A DNA stretch of 64,000 bases from Saururus chinensis (GCA_035235625.1 CP141142.1:32994995-33058994), one strand, 5' to 3'. Positions 24,361-36,110 are shown, counted from the first letter of the stretch. Translations and numbers: made by a program. The notes: generated by a model from the letters alone, not told the origin.

Positions 24361-25138
24361 CAGTTAAAAAATATTGGTAGCTAGAATACTATCAGCTGGG
24401 TACTGGAATACTGTCAGCTGGGAACTATAACATTGTCAGCTGGGAACTAGAATACTTTTAGCTAGATAAAATGACAACTTGGAAACTACAAAAGTCTACA
24501 GTAAACCTGTGAAGCCAATTTGTCTTTGTACACCTTTTATATTATATCCACAAGAATACTTTTTCTCTGAACGTAATGTAGACATAATATAACCGATGTA
24601 GTTTTTTCCTATATAGATGTCATATGATGAAGAAGAGGGTAAGTTCGGTCAAAAGCCATCATATATTTGCGAGTTCCCAAATGAGCAAGTCTTCATCATA
24701 TGACAACCCAACGGGAAAACACAACATCGTTTACTTAGTCCAGGAAAATGTCTTCATCTTCTCCGATACAACTTCATCCTGAGGTGGTTTTATCTCTAGT
24801 AAGGCTTCCTACCTGGGTTGGTTGATCTTTCGACCTACTTTTGTTTGGGCATTTGTTTCCTTCTTCACAACTTTTCTTTGGCAAATTACTAGTGTATAGC
24901 TCCGTATAGTCATTCCATGTAGAAGATTCATTCATGTGATTTGGGATGATGAGAAATGTGTTACTAGATGAAAAATGGTATTTTGGGTTGGTTATATATT
25001 GGTCATTATGTAGTTTATGATAAAAATATTTCTGGCTATCTAGAAAACTAAAAATGGGAAACTGAAAATTTGGAAGACTGGATAACTGTGAAACTGGAAA
25101 AGTAGACAACTAGATTGCTGATATGATATGAGAAGAGC
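24361..25138. other. MULE intergenic spacer
   Basis: Contains a short minisatellite (about 24375-24470, units near 22 bp with ACTGTCAGCTGGGAACT) and a further GGAAAACT-type array (25035-25115). No convincing gene; the minus-strand open frame at 24774-25109 has no recognisable domain. Confidence 0.6.
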
Positions 25139-28100
25139 ATGGAAAGGGATACACTAAGTTTGTTGTGTGTTTGGGACGTACATTGGGATGCAAGTTTTAG
25201 AAAATATAATTGCGACAATGTAGAATCAAAACTAATTGAAGTTCCATGCATGGTGACTTATGTTGCTCTCTTGGATATGTTGTACGAAGTGTGTCAATGG
25301 TCAAAGAAAGGGTACTTATGAAAGTTAAGTTTCATATATCTTATTGCAGTGCCTATTGACCTTCCACCTTATCAAATAAATGATAATGGAACTCTATATT
25401 GCTTCCTTCAAGAGACTAAACTGAGGTTGAATGAAATACCATTGATGATAACTAAAGTATGGAAAGAGAATATTACTGAAGGTAATATTAGTGTCAAAGT
25501 GCCGACATGGCACGAGGAGATGATAAGAAAAAGTGCAAAGTGGGAGGAGAATATAGGAAGAAGTGCAGCCATGTGGGAGGAGAAGGGCACATTTTCTAGT
25601 GTACCATACAACACAACTGTTAATCTCAATTGTGAGGAAGATAAACTCCAAGTTGATGAGCTATTTCATTTAGAGGAGGAGAGTAGGATAAAGAAAACAC
25701 AAACATCCTAAATTGATATTGAGTTAAAAGCAATACTCGATGACCTTGCAAGTGTAAAGGAAGAGTTCGATATCGATTCAAGCATTAATGAATATGTCCT
25801 AAACACGAATATAGATGACTTTCAATTTGGGCAGGATCCTTATTATGTTTCACCATTAGCATATGAAGATGAACCTATAGGCGAGAAGAATAATGGTGCA
25901 GAAGACCATGATATGAGTGCTCTAACACCTGAAGATCAGCCTTGTCCTAATGATCAAAGGTACATTCAATATTGTGAATCCGGATTTGTAAGTTTGTATT
26001 ATGTATGTATATGTATGAGATTATTAATATAAAATAAATTATGTAGATCAAATGGAAGCAACTATAGTCATCAACTGCCTGTTGACAAAGATGTGGAAAA
26101 CATAGATAGTCCAAAAATATCAGTTCCAATTCTAGTTGAAAGAAGGTAAGTTTGTTTTTTATTTTGGCAATTTATAAGTTCCGTAGTTTTATAGTGTGGT
26201 AGTTTTTGAGTTTGGTAGTTGTTCCATTAGCAGTTTTTCTGTTTGGCAGTCTTTAAGTTTGGCCGTTTTTCAGTTTGGCAATTTTTCAGTTTGGAAGCTT
26301 TTCTTTTGGTAGTGTTTCAGTGTGTGGCGGTTATTCTTTTTGGAAGGGTTTACTTTTGGCAGGTTTTAAGTTTGGCCCTGTGTTAGTTTGGTTGTTTCTA
26401 GTTTAATAATTTACATTTATAATTTTGAGGAAGAATAAGAGATTGATAATTGTTGAAGAATCCCCAAGTTTGGTGTACAAAATGGACATTACTGGGGAGG
26501 ATCCCTATGTAAATAATGACTTTGGTGTTCAATTAGGGAAGGCCTTCTATGATCGCGAATCGATAGAAATTGGTCAACAGTTCAAGGACAAAGCCATGCT
26601 TCAACTTCACCTTCACAACATGACTATGTGCACCAAGTTTCAGTTTATGGTTATATATTCAAATGAATCAAGGTATACAATCAGATGTGTTGTTGAGGAC
26701 TGCCTGTGGAGACTTCATGCCTCTAGAATTTGTGGATGTTTCATGTTCAAAGTGAAGGAAATGAATTCAGTACATACATGTTCGAAGACATTACTTGGTG
26801 AAGATTATTGTCAAGCAAAAAGTGGGATTATCACTGATGCTATATACAGTTGTATGGAGGGACGTGGGTCTTACACACCTGACGATATAAGAAAAGATAT
26901 TAATGTCAAGTATGGATTTCTATAAGTTACCGTAAGGCTTAGAAGGCTAAAGAGGCCGTTGTGGAGAAGTTGAGGGGAACGTTTGAGGAGTCTTATGCGG
27001 ACCTTCCAGCATATCTACACCAATTGGAAAGGATGAATCCAGGGACTACCACAAATATCCAATACGACATTAGAGACAAATATTTCCAAAGGTGTTTTGT
27101 ATCTTTGGTGTGTGCGTTGAGAATTTCAAGAGGCACATGTATAAGGTAATTGTCATAGACGACACACATTTAAAAGGACGGTACAAGGGAATCTTATTTG
27201 TGGCATTAACTTTGGATAGTGACAATCACTTGTACCCCATTGCATTGGGGATAGGAGATTTAGAAAACAATGATTCATGGGAGTGGGTCCTTAAACTTCG
27301 GAAGCATGTCTTGGGCCACATTGAAGGGCTGATTATCATATCTGACAGAAATAGTTTAATCATTTTACAGGTTCAAAAAGTATTTCCGGCTTGTGTACAT
27401 GGGTAATGTGCTTATCATGTGTGGTCTAATATGCATGCAAAATTCAAAGATCCAGGCCTCTCCCCCACTTCTACATTGCAGCAAAGACAAATTTGCCACA
27501 GGTATTTAACAAACAAATGGCCATCATACAACGGATTAATCCAGATGCGCACAATTGGTTAGTGGATGTAGATGTAACTAAATGGGCAAATATACACTTT
27601 CCTGAGAAGAGGTATAATGTTGTGACATCTAATGGGTGCAAGAGTTTTAACTCCATGATTAAAGAGCATCGGGAATATCTAATTTCAGCTATATTAGAGG
27701 GTATACGCTTAAAGATGCAAGATATGTGGTATCAACATATCACATGTGTAGGGAAGTGGACTAGTGAATTAAACTTGTGGGCAGAAAATGAGATTGAGGC
27801 AATGGCTAAGGAAGCACGTGCAATTGCATGCTATCCTATTAGTGCTCATGAGTTTTATACGAAGTCATATCCATATGATGATAAAGTTGATTTAGAAGGT
27901 AGGACATGCACCTGTGGGAAATTCTAGGCTATGGGTCTACCATGTGAACATGCACTAGCTGCATGCTAAAAAAGACACATTGATTATCATGCATATTGTT
28001 CACCATTTTATAGGGCTGATACATATAAGGAGGTTTACAAGTGTGACATATACCATGTTCTACATAAAGGTTAATGGGAAACACTGGATTTTATTAGTGC

Positions 28101-28377
28101 AATTCAATTGAAGCCTCCACATTCAAGGATTCCAGCCAGACGACCAAAGAAGAAGTGAATACTCTTGCACAACGAAAAAAAGAGAACAATGAAGTGTAGT
28201 AAATGTAAGGGGTTTGGCCATAACAAGGCTACTTGTCAGTTCCCAGTTAGGCATCATGAGCGCAAAGACAATGAAGACCATAGTAGAATAGATATAGGTG
28301 AACCACAGATAGTTAGAAATCATGTAGAAAAGAGACAAGTCCCTCCAGCAAAGAAGAAAAAGACAATAACTCCTTGA
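25139..28377 (+). pseudogene. MURA-type transposase gene of MULE, decayed
   Basis: Domains in order: an N-terminal region (25139-25711, continuing after a stop to about 25990); the MuDR DNA-binding domain at 26545-26790 (IGQQFKDKAMLQLHL, then CLWRLHAS and HTC). Next is the MULE catalytic domain: VIVIDDTHLKGRYKG at about 27150-27194 and ISDRNS at about 27337, each with a catalytic-type Asp. In the block SNGCKSFN near 27630 other MULEs have Glu. A SWIM finger TCTCGKF, stop, AMGLPCEHALAAC spans 27904-27964, and a CCHC knuckle CSKCKGFGHNKATC spans about 28194-28235. Lesions include a frameshift plus TAG near 26925-26945, a frameshift near 27090 and TAG at 27926-27928. Not functional. Confidence 0.85.
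26160..26405. repeat. TTTGGCAGTTTTTCAG-type minisatellite in MURA intron
   Basis: Degenerate units of 15-20 bp built on AGTTTGGCAGTTTTT fill an apparent intron between the acidic N-terminal exon and the MuDR-domain exon. Similar units occur at 28508-28640 and 29455-29650. The reverse-complement type (GGAAAACTATAAAA) occurs at 19917-20060, 23095-23190 and 25035-25115. Confidence 0.75.
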
Positions 28378-28878
28378 AATGTGTTACATGTTTAGAGCAA
28401 AATGTATTTTTGTAGATATAAAAGGTGTACAAGGACAATTTTTTGTTTATATTATATTTTTTTGAGGTTATCATGTTTTTGTTCAGGTTTCTAGTAGACA
28501 TTGCTTGTTTTCAATTTGACAGTTTTCGGTGTTATAGTTGCCAGTTTTCCAGTTATCGGCTTTCAGTTTCCCTATTTTCGGTGTTACAATTGCCGTTTCC
28601 AGTGTTCCATGTTGTCAGTGTTGAAGTTGCCAGATTTCCAGCTAGGTCCATTGTTACATCTCTTTCTGAGATAGAAAATTTGCACATTTGTGCGATAGAA
28701 AATGGAAACAATGAAGAACTGAATTTCTTGTATTAGTATTTTTAATACAAGATAAGACAACCATCTGAACATAATTCAAAAACATTGAATTGAGTTTTAT
28801 GATAGCGAAGATAGTTCAAAAACAGTCAGTTCTATTTACAGCGAAGATAAATTTTATAATTCTACTTTGGTCACCAGG

Positions 28879-29235
28879 AGAACTAAGCATATATGCAGTC
28901 TAACTTTGGAGCTCCAGAAAGCGTAGACATCAGTTGAGCTCAACTATCATGCAATCAACTGGGGGATCACAATAGGTGAGGCACGTCTCAACTGGGGATC
29001 TTCCTCACTGACGTTAGCAAGAATGGCCTATGCCAATTCCTGTCAGTGCACCATAATTTTATACTGCGCTGAGAGAAATTGTCATAGACCAATTGGCTGT
29101 CGTCTGTGAGGAAAATCCTCAGTTGAGACATGCCCCACCTATTGTAATCCCTTCATTGATCGCATGATAGCTGAGCTTAGCACATGTCTAGGCTTCCTGG
29201 TGCTCCAAAGTTAGACTGCATCTATGCTTAGTTCT
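28879..29235. repeat. Long hairpin (about 170-bp arms, 12-bp loop)
   Basis: The left arm (28879-29051) and right arm (29064-29235) are inverted copies, mostly base-pairing. Outer ends are AACTAAGCATATATGCAGTC against GACTGCATCTATGCTTAGTT. The middle pairs CTCAACTGGGGATCTTCCTC with GAGGAAAATCCTCAGTTGAG, and the loop is near CATAATTTTATA. It lies between the MURA gene and the right terminal repeat and is not part of the left terminal repeat. If transcribed it would form a long near-perfect stem, a possible source of small RNAs. Confidence 0.85.
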
Positions 29236-29429
29236 CTATCTTCGGAAAGGCGTTGTCATCCTCTTCATATAGCTTATTCGGCAGTTTCCCCTTTTTGATC
29301 GATTTTCTTTTCTACAACCTTTGACATTTCCTATACAAAGATGTTAAATTAAAAATCAATTAGAAGGGAATATACATATATTGTATAATTAAGCTATTAA
29401 TATATGGAAAAAATAATGCCTAAAAAATT

Positions 29430-30692
29430 AAATTATTGCTCACTAATAAAGCTCTTTCTTATCCAGTTTTCTAGTTTTTTCTAGTGTTATACTTTTCCAG
29501 GTTTATAGTTTTCCAATTTTATATGTTTCCAGTTATTCAGTTTCATACTTTTCCACCTATTTTATAGCAAATGACCAGTAAAATTCCTATCAATTTCTAA
29601 TTTTTTGGTTTTATAGTTTTATAGTTTTGTAGTTATTTAGTTCACAGCTTCATATTAATATTTATCATACATACTAATCACAACAAGCAATTTGTAAAAT
29701 GCTTTATTCTCAACAAAATCTAACTTTTCATTATTATGTGACAATCACAATAATATGGGAACTACAGGCACAAAACAAATAGACCAAAGCATGAAAATTG
29801 TTCAATATTCATTTCAATAATCATGTATGGGACATGCAGGCAAGATCGAATGACTATCATTAGCAAATATATCAATTTTGTTTAAAAAAATACCTTTAGA
29901 TGTGGGTGAGATGAGGGCAGTGAGGGTGAGGGCAGTGAGGGGGACAGATGAAATTATAAATGACAAAGAGGAATAGATGACGAGGGAGACGAACAGATGC
30001 AATCTGGGAACTAGAGGTGGCGTGGGAGACAAACAACTTGTCATGGACGGGATTTTTGGGGCAGCCGGCCGTGCGGCGCTTGTAGGCGAACAACCCACTA
30101 AGCAAGCCTTTGATGGGACAAATGGTTTGCTTTGCACTAGTACGTTGCGCAATCACTTGCGAGCGCATGCAAAGCAAAATGGTATGGGGCAAAAGTGAGT
30201 CACATTGCAAGGAAATGAATGAACACAAGCACGGAAGATGAATGCATTCACTATCAACATGTTTACAAGCAATGGGGGCAACAACACTAGCCAACTTGCA
30301 CAACTACTTACTCCCCCCTATATAACATAAGAGATTTTTTGTATATGGCTGGAGTGATAGCATAAGTGGCTGTACGGGCATGGTTGCACCCAAAAACAAC
30401 AATAAGTGAAATACATGAAAATAAAGAAAGTACATGAAAGGAAACTAAAAAGGAAGTTGGTGGGGTGTTCGGAACGCAGTCCGTGACAAGCTGCTCACCA
30501 GGAAGTGGTGGTAGAGAGGGAGACAAAGAGACACCATTCACCGGGAAGTATACTTTGGGGAGGGTATTTCAGTGAAAAACACTCCCACATGTACAAGTTC
30601 TCATGTGAGCAAGTCTACTTTGGTAAATAGTAAAAACTTGCTCACATTTCAGTTATTTCACCAAAGTAGGAGTCTACTTTAGTCAATTCCTC
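29430..30692 (-). repeat. Right terminal inverted repeat of MULE
   Basis: Inverted copy of the left terminal repeat. It carries about 400 bp (within roughly 30000-30500) that I cannot match in the left arm, including a GC-richer stretch near 30060-30180 with the minus-strand open frame 29896-30303. No domain is recognisable there; it may be an insertion or a captured fragment. Confidence 0.75.
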
Positions 30693-31545
30693 TTTATTTA
30701 ACTATGGTCCCATTTAAGAGAGCCTAGGCCCGTACACAACGGAGTGGGCCCAGGTTATTAGGCCGTCAGATTCAAAATCCGATTGCTTATGTTACACAAG
30801 GTCATTTACTCCCAAAGTAACGTAGGTCTATGGATTTAGAGTTTTGGCTCATTCGATCGTGCATAAAACTCTTATAAATTTTTGCCTAATTTGGCTCTAG
30901 AATTCTTCGGTTAACTTCTAGCTAAAGCATTCACTGACTTGTGGGAGAAATTTGATTTGGAATAAACAAGAAGTATGTGGTTTGTAATGACTTTTAGAAG
31001 CTTTATACAAAAAAAAAACGAGCATGAACGAAAGAGCTGAAGAGCCTTTCAAAAGTCTTAGGTATGAGCTTTTTATTGGGAGATATTTTATTAGGATAAA
31101 ATGGGTACAATATGTCATTTAGTTCGTTAAGGATATAATTCCTGCAAAGAAGAAGAGTAGGAGGGAGGGGGCGGAAATAGAGAGATGTAAAGCCTTACCC
31201 CAAAAACATAATGACCAAGTGTATAATTATGAGGTTCTATACTTGTCATGACCCGGATATTTAAACTTTATTTAAAATATTGCACAATAAATGACATAAA
31301 TGTTTTTATATTCTTAAATATAAAAAATTAACCGATTAAATATATAGGTCATAATAATTAAAGTTCACAAATGAGAATATCAAAATATCTTATATCACTA
31401 TATGTTTCAAAAATACCATATTATCCATTTAAGTACAAGTGTGTCATCCATCTGAAAATAAAAGTGAAGTTGGTCACGTTAGTAAATATAATTACTTACA
31501 AAATTGCAAAAGTAAGAAATTAGATCATACTAGTACAATGTTGTC
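30693..31545. repeat. Third WIP unit, right part
   Basis: Starts with the target duplication TTTATTTAA and aligns with 9320-10165 and 45795-46660, the segment upstream of WIP copies 2 and 5. It therefore continues the unit interrupted at 18936. It runs into gypsy sequence at about 31546, as in block I. A TGTCATGACCCGG block at 31247 that resembles LTR ends is shared by all three copies. Confidence 0.8.
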
Positions 31546-31575
31546 ATCAATCCCCCATTGACAATATTAGTGGAA

Positions 31576-32929
31576 TCACCTTATATCGGAGAGAGTCTTC
31601 TCCTTTTTATCCAAGATACGAACTGATGCTTCCACATAAGAAAGGTCCTCCCTCAACTCCAAAAGCTCAAAATCCAATATGTGAGAAGGATTGGGCTCAT
31701 ACTTTCGAAGAAGTGACACGTGGAACACATTATGGATGTTTTGAAGTTGAGGAGGTAGAGGCACCCAATAAGCGATGGTGCCAATACACTCCAAGATCTC
31801 AAATGGACCAATAAATCTAGGAGACAACTTGCCCCTTTGGCGAAATCGTACCACACCACTGGATGGAGATATTTTGAGAAATACATGATCACCCACATTA
31901 AACTCCAACTTTCACCATCATTTGTTAGCAAAGTTCTTTTACCGACTCTGCACCATTTGCAATCTCTCCCGAATAAGTCGGATCTTCTCTACCAATTATT
32001 TTACAAGACCAGGACCGGTAAGGAGATGTTCCCTGATCTCACTCCAACAAAAGGGAGATCGGCACAGACGCCCATAAAGTGCCTCAAATAGTGTCATCTT
32101 AATGCTTGCTTGATAACTGTTATTATAAGTAAACTCCATCAAAGGTAGGTGCTGCTCCCGACTACCCTTCCACTCAAGTATACATGCCCGAAGTATGTCC
32201 TCAAGTGTTTGGATAGTCCTCACAGATTGCACATTGGCTTGGGGATGGTTGGTTGAGCAAAGATGTAACGATGTACCCAAGGCTATTTGAAAACTCTGCC
32301 AAAATCGGGAAGTAAAGGGATGATCACGGTCAGAAACAATAAACATCGGAATAGCATGAAATCGTACAACTTCCTTCATATTCAAGGTAGCTAGTACATC
32401 AAGAGAAGTAGTCATCTTCATTGCAAGAAAGTGCGTGGACTTGATGAGTCGATCAACGATGACCCACACTTTGTCATTACTGCTCGGCGATCTTGGAAGT
32501 CCAAAAACAAACTCCATAGCCATATTCAACCACTCCTACTCAAGGATAGGAATGGGTTGTAGCAAACCACCCAGATGACGATGTTCTGCCTTGACTTGTT
32601 GACAAATAAGGCATTTGGACACGAAAGAAGTAATATCCCTCTTCATACCACTCCATCAAAAAGTCCCCTTCACATCATGATACATCTTAGTTCCTCTTGG
32701 GTGGATGGAAAACCTAAAGTGGTGTACCTTCGACAAAATAAGCTCCTTAAGCTCTAAGGAGTTTGGCACATACAACTGGCCTCTATAAGTTAAGCTCCCA
32801 TCGGAACTCTCCTCGAAGTCAATCACCGCCATCTCCCTCAACTTAGCCTTAAATGCTTGAGTCTCTTCATCCCTCTTTTGAGCTTCATCCACCTCATAAA
32901 CCAAGTTAGGGCCTATGAAAAGGTTGGCA
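31576..32929 (-). pseudogene. gypsy integrase, with H2C2 finger and tail
   Basis: The H2C2 zinc-binding region lies at about 32560-32730 (VHHFRFSIHPRGTKMYHDV, then CLICQQ). The core at 31996-32529 has the three acidic positions: VIVDRL, IVSDRD and QTLEDILRA. The C-terminal part at 31576-31908 has LSPRFIGPFEILECIG and the chromodomain start DLSYVEASVRILD, which then goes out of frame and is cut off. The usual HPQTDGQ motif is altered to HPQANVQ. Frame breaks near 31995 and stops near 32658 indicate a dead gene. Confidence 0.83.
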
Positions 32930-34410
32930 AACCAACTACATGTATCTTACATAACTAACTCCGGCTTAAGCTGAACAGCTTCTTCATACATGAGTCATTG
33001 TTGGAGCACACAAGCTATCAAAGTGGCTGATTTTCTACTCAAGGCATCTGCCACCACATTAGCATTACCAGGACGATAAGAGATAGTGATGTCATAATCC
33101 TTAAGGAACTCCAACTATCTCCTTTGCCTCATGTTTAAGTCCCTTTGTATGAATAGGTACTTCAAGCTCTTGTGATCCGTGAACACCTCAAACTTCTCAC
33201 CATAGAGATAGTGATGCCAAATTTTTAATGCGAATACCACGACTACTAACTCCAAGTTATGAGTAGGATAGTTTCCCTCATGAACTTTAAGCTGTCGAGA
33301 TGCATAAGATACCACTCTCCCATGCTAAATGAGCACACATCCCAATCCACAAAGTAAAGAATCACTATAGACCACATATCTACCACTCCCGAAAGGCAAA
33401 GTCAAAACCGAAGTTGAAGTCAACCTCTTCTTCAACTCTTGGAAGCTTTATTCACATGCTTGGTTCCACTCAAACTTCTCATTCTTCCTTGTTAGCTTGG
33501 TTATGGGGCTTGCAATGCTAGAAAAGCCTTCGATGAACCGACGGTAGTAACCTGGGAGCCCTAAGAAACTGTGAATCTTGGATACCCTCCTCGGTTGTTC
33601 CCATCTCAACATGGCTTTGACTTTCAAAGGATCAATTGCCACACCATCTTTCAATATAACATGATTAAGAAAATGCATCATCTTCAACCAATATTCACAT
33701 TTATCAAACTTTGCGAATAGTTAATGCTCCCATAAAGTTTGCAAAATAACTCTCAAATACACCTCATGTTCCTCCTCACTGGCTAAATAGATCAAGATAT
33801 CATCTACAAATATAATTATGAATCAATCCACATATGGCCAGAAGACTCGGTTCATTAGATCCATGAACAACGCTGGTGCATTGGTGAGACAAAAAGGCTT
33901 CACTAGGAACTCATAATGCCCATATTGGGTATGGAATGCCGTCTTTGACACGTTGTCTAGACAGATACGAAGCTAATGATAACCCGATCTCAAATCAATC
34001 TTAGAGAAGACCTGTGTTCACTGCAATTGATCAAATAAGTCATCAATACGGGGTTAGGGGTATTTATTTTTTATGGTTACCTGATTTAACATTCGGTAGT
34101 CGATGCATAACCGAAAGGAATAATCTTTCTTCCTTACAAATAGGACCGATGTGCTCCAAGGAGATGCACTCGGTCAGATATATCCCTTATCCATCATGTC
34201 TTGCAGCTGAGCCTTGAGTTCCTTGAGTTCAGCTGGAGCCATACGATATGGAGTTGTAGATATAGGGGACATGCCTAGAATAAGATAAATATAGAACTTG
34301 ATCTCCCTCTCCGGAGGCAACCTAGATAAGTTGCTAGGAAAAACATCTGCATACTCCTCCACAACTTGCACTGACTCAAGAGATGGTAGCGTCACGTTCA
34401 TCCCCAAGAT
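32930..34410 (-). pseudogene. gypsy reverse transcriptase and RNase H
   Basis: The frame at 34174-34407 begins the reverse transcriptase (PYRMAPAELKELKAQL). The catalytic box FVDDI is at 33796-33810, and FLGLPGYYRRFI near 33530-33565 is the connection motif. RNase H follows at 33115-33315 ([20 protein letters not shown] and [11 protein letters not shown]) and ends in VVADALSRK near 33040-33065. The active-site Asp pair is intact, but several in-frame stops between 33690 and 34175 break the enzyme. Confidence 0.85.
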
Positions 34411-36089
34411 GCTTCAAAGGAATGTTTCACACCCCTTGTCAATCCACCTCCTGGCTTTAGAAGAAGACATCAAGAATTTCCCACTAGGACACTTAACACC
34501 CTGGAAAATGAACAGCTCCACAACTGGTAAGGTGAACATTATCTTCTTTCCCCGATAATCCACATGTACATGGTACTAAGACATTATGTTCATGCATAAA
34601 ATCACATCAAAATCAATCATAAGCAAGATAATTAAATCAACATGTAACTCATGCCTATCAATCTGTATAAAAACCATCTCAAGGTATTCCTCCATCCGAA
34701 AGGAAGACGAAGGAGTAGAGACACGCAATGGAATTGATCGCAACTTATGATCAACATCAAGCTCATGAGCAAAATGCAGATAGATGAATGCGTGAGAAGA
34801 ACTGGTATCAAATAACATCATAGCATAGTGAGAGGCATTGAGGATCATACCTTCTACTATGACTGAGGAGTTTGCCGCCTCATGTGCCAATATAGCATAT
34901 ACCTTCCTCTCGTCAGCCAATCTCTTCCCCTTAGCATCCTGCTACCCAGTGGGTGGTCTAGCTTGGGCCTCGCGGTGGTCCTCCCTGCTGCCTAGTACCA
35001 GCATTAGGTGGCACTGGTGGACGTCTCTGTGCACCACCCTGAGTGTTACGAGGACACTCCCTCTTGTAATGCCCTTGTTGCCCACAAAGGTAGCAAGTGG
35101 CATTGGCCTTTTTGCCTTGGCCATCAGACTGCACATGGGTAGTGTGGATCTTGGCATGATGACCCTCACGACTTATGACTCCGGCGGGTATGGGAATCCT
35201 TCTGCCTCAGCCTCTTGGGCTGTTGCCACCTCTTCCTCATGTAGTCCTCCGAGTCCCATTCCACGATGATAGCAGTCTCAAGCACCTCTGCTAAAGTCTT
35301 ATGTCGAAAGGGTACCACCCGACCTTTGATGAAGGGCCTTTGTCCATCCTCAAATGAGGTGCGAAGCGTTCAAGCTCCATGAACTTATTCTCATAGGCTA
35401 AGACTGTCATGGATCCCCTGCTGAAGACTTAAGAATTCATTCTTCTTCTATTTTCGCACATGAAGAGGAAAATACTTATCATTGAAGGCAAACAAGACTT
35501 CCTCCTAAGGAATATCCATACAACCCTGGAACCTTTGCCACTCCATAGACAACCACCATCATTGAGCCTCGTCCTCAAAAGTGAAGACTGCAAGGCGAGT
35601 CTTCTCCTCCTCCTTTGCGCATCATTGGGCACTGAAGATTTTCTTTATGTGGAGTCTCTAGTTATCTGCCTCCGAAGCATCAAACCAGCCTTTGAAGCTA
35701 GGAGGGCTAAGCTTCTGGAATCCCTCAAGTAAAAGAGATTTAAACCCGGCATCACCTGTCTGCTTAGCCTAGATGAACTGTGTTAACTCCTCGATGGCAG
35801 TTAGCACATTGTCAACCCTAGGGTCATAGGCACCCCGATGGTTATTAGTACCTACATAATTAGATCCAGACATCAACACAATAACTAGACATTAAGTATA
35901 TAGCCTAATAACACAAGGCAACATGAGTAAACAAACAAAACAAACAATACACTCAAGTAAGCAAACATTTAAGATGAACAACCAATGAAATTCCACATTG
36001 CTAGTTATGTCTAAGTCTTTAATCATCTCACACCCCTTTTAACCCTTAAAACTCATCACCTAACCTTATTTACACTTGCACAAAGAGGT
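34411..36089 (-). pseudogene. gypsy gag and protease
   Basis: The protease frame at 34576-34920 has MMLFDTSSSHAFI, where relatives have Asp-Ser/Thr-Gly; the Gly is Ser here, an expected loss of activity. The CCHC knuckle CYLCGQQGHYKREC lies at about 35053-35095. Upstream gag text includes SPPSFKGWFDASEADN, AQWWWLSMEWQRF and FNDKYFPLHVR (about 35440-35730), all with frame changes and stops. A typical plant chromovirus gag-pro arrangement. Confidence 0.8.
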
Positions 36090-36101
36090 GCTCTGATACC
36101 A
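36090..36101 (-). promoter_or_regulatory. Retrotransposon primer-binding site (tRNA-Met type)
   Basis: TGGTATCAGAGC on the minus strand, complementary to the 3' end of plant initiator tRNA-Met, lies 9 bp inside the LTR end at 36111. It fixes the orientation of the element and the inner border of the 5' LTR. Confidence 0.9.
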
Positions 36102-36110
36102 AAAACTTTC

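Larger units (their letters stand above)
18937..30692 (+). mobile_element. Mutator-like element (MULE) with ULP-like and MURA genes
   Basis: It is bounded by TTTATTAAA (18928-18936) and TTTATTTAA (30693-30701), a 9-bp target duplication with one change. WIP units 2 and 5 show the empty site GATTTATTTAACTAT. Termini are GAGAAATTAATTAAAATAG on the left and, inverted, GAGGAATTGACTAAAGTAG on the right; long terminal inverted repeats continue for roughly 1 kb. Inside, on the plus strand, are a ULP-like cysteine protease gene (20185-23791) and a MURA transposase gene (25139-28377), both broken. Joint carriage of ULP and mudrA-like genes is known for a plant MULE group called Kaonashi; membership here is inference. 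Size 11,756 bp. Confidence 0.88.
31546..36110 (-). mobile_element. Ty3/gypsy (chromovirus-like) internal region, decayed
   Basis: Minus-strand order from 36110 leftward is primer-binding site, gag, CCHC knuckle, protease, reverse transcriptase, RNase H, H2C2 finger, integrase, then a truncated chromodomain-like tail. This is the Ty3/gypsy order. The 5' LTR is adjacent (36111-39221), but no 3' LTR follows; WIP-unit sequence adjoins at about 31546. A purine tract CAATGGGGGA (minus strand, 31551-31560) could be a polypurine tract remnant. Numerous stops interrupt every domain. The same pol sequence occurs in the fragment at 10170-15390, next to the same WIP-unit segment. Confidence 0.88.
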
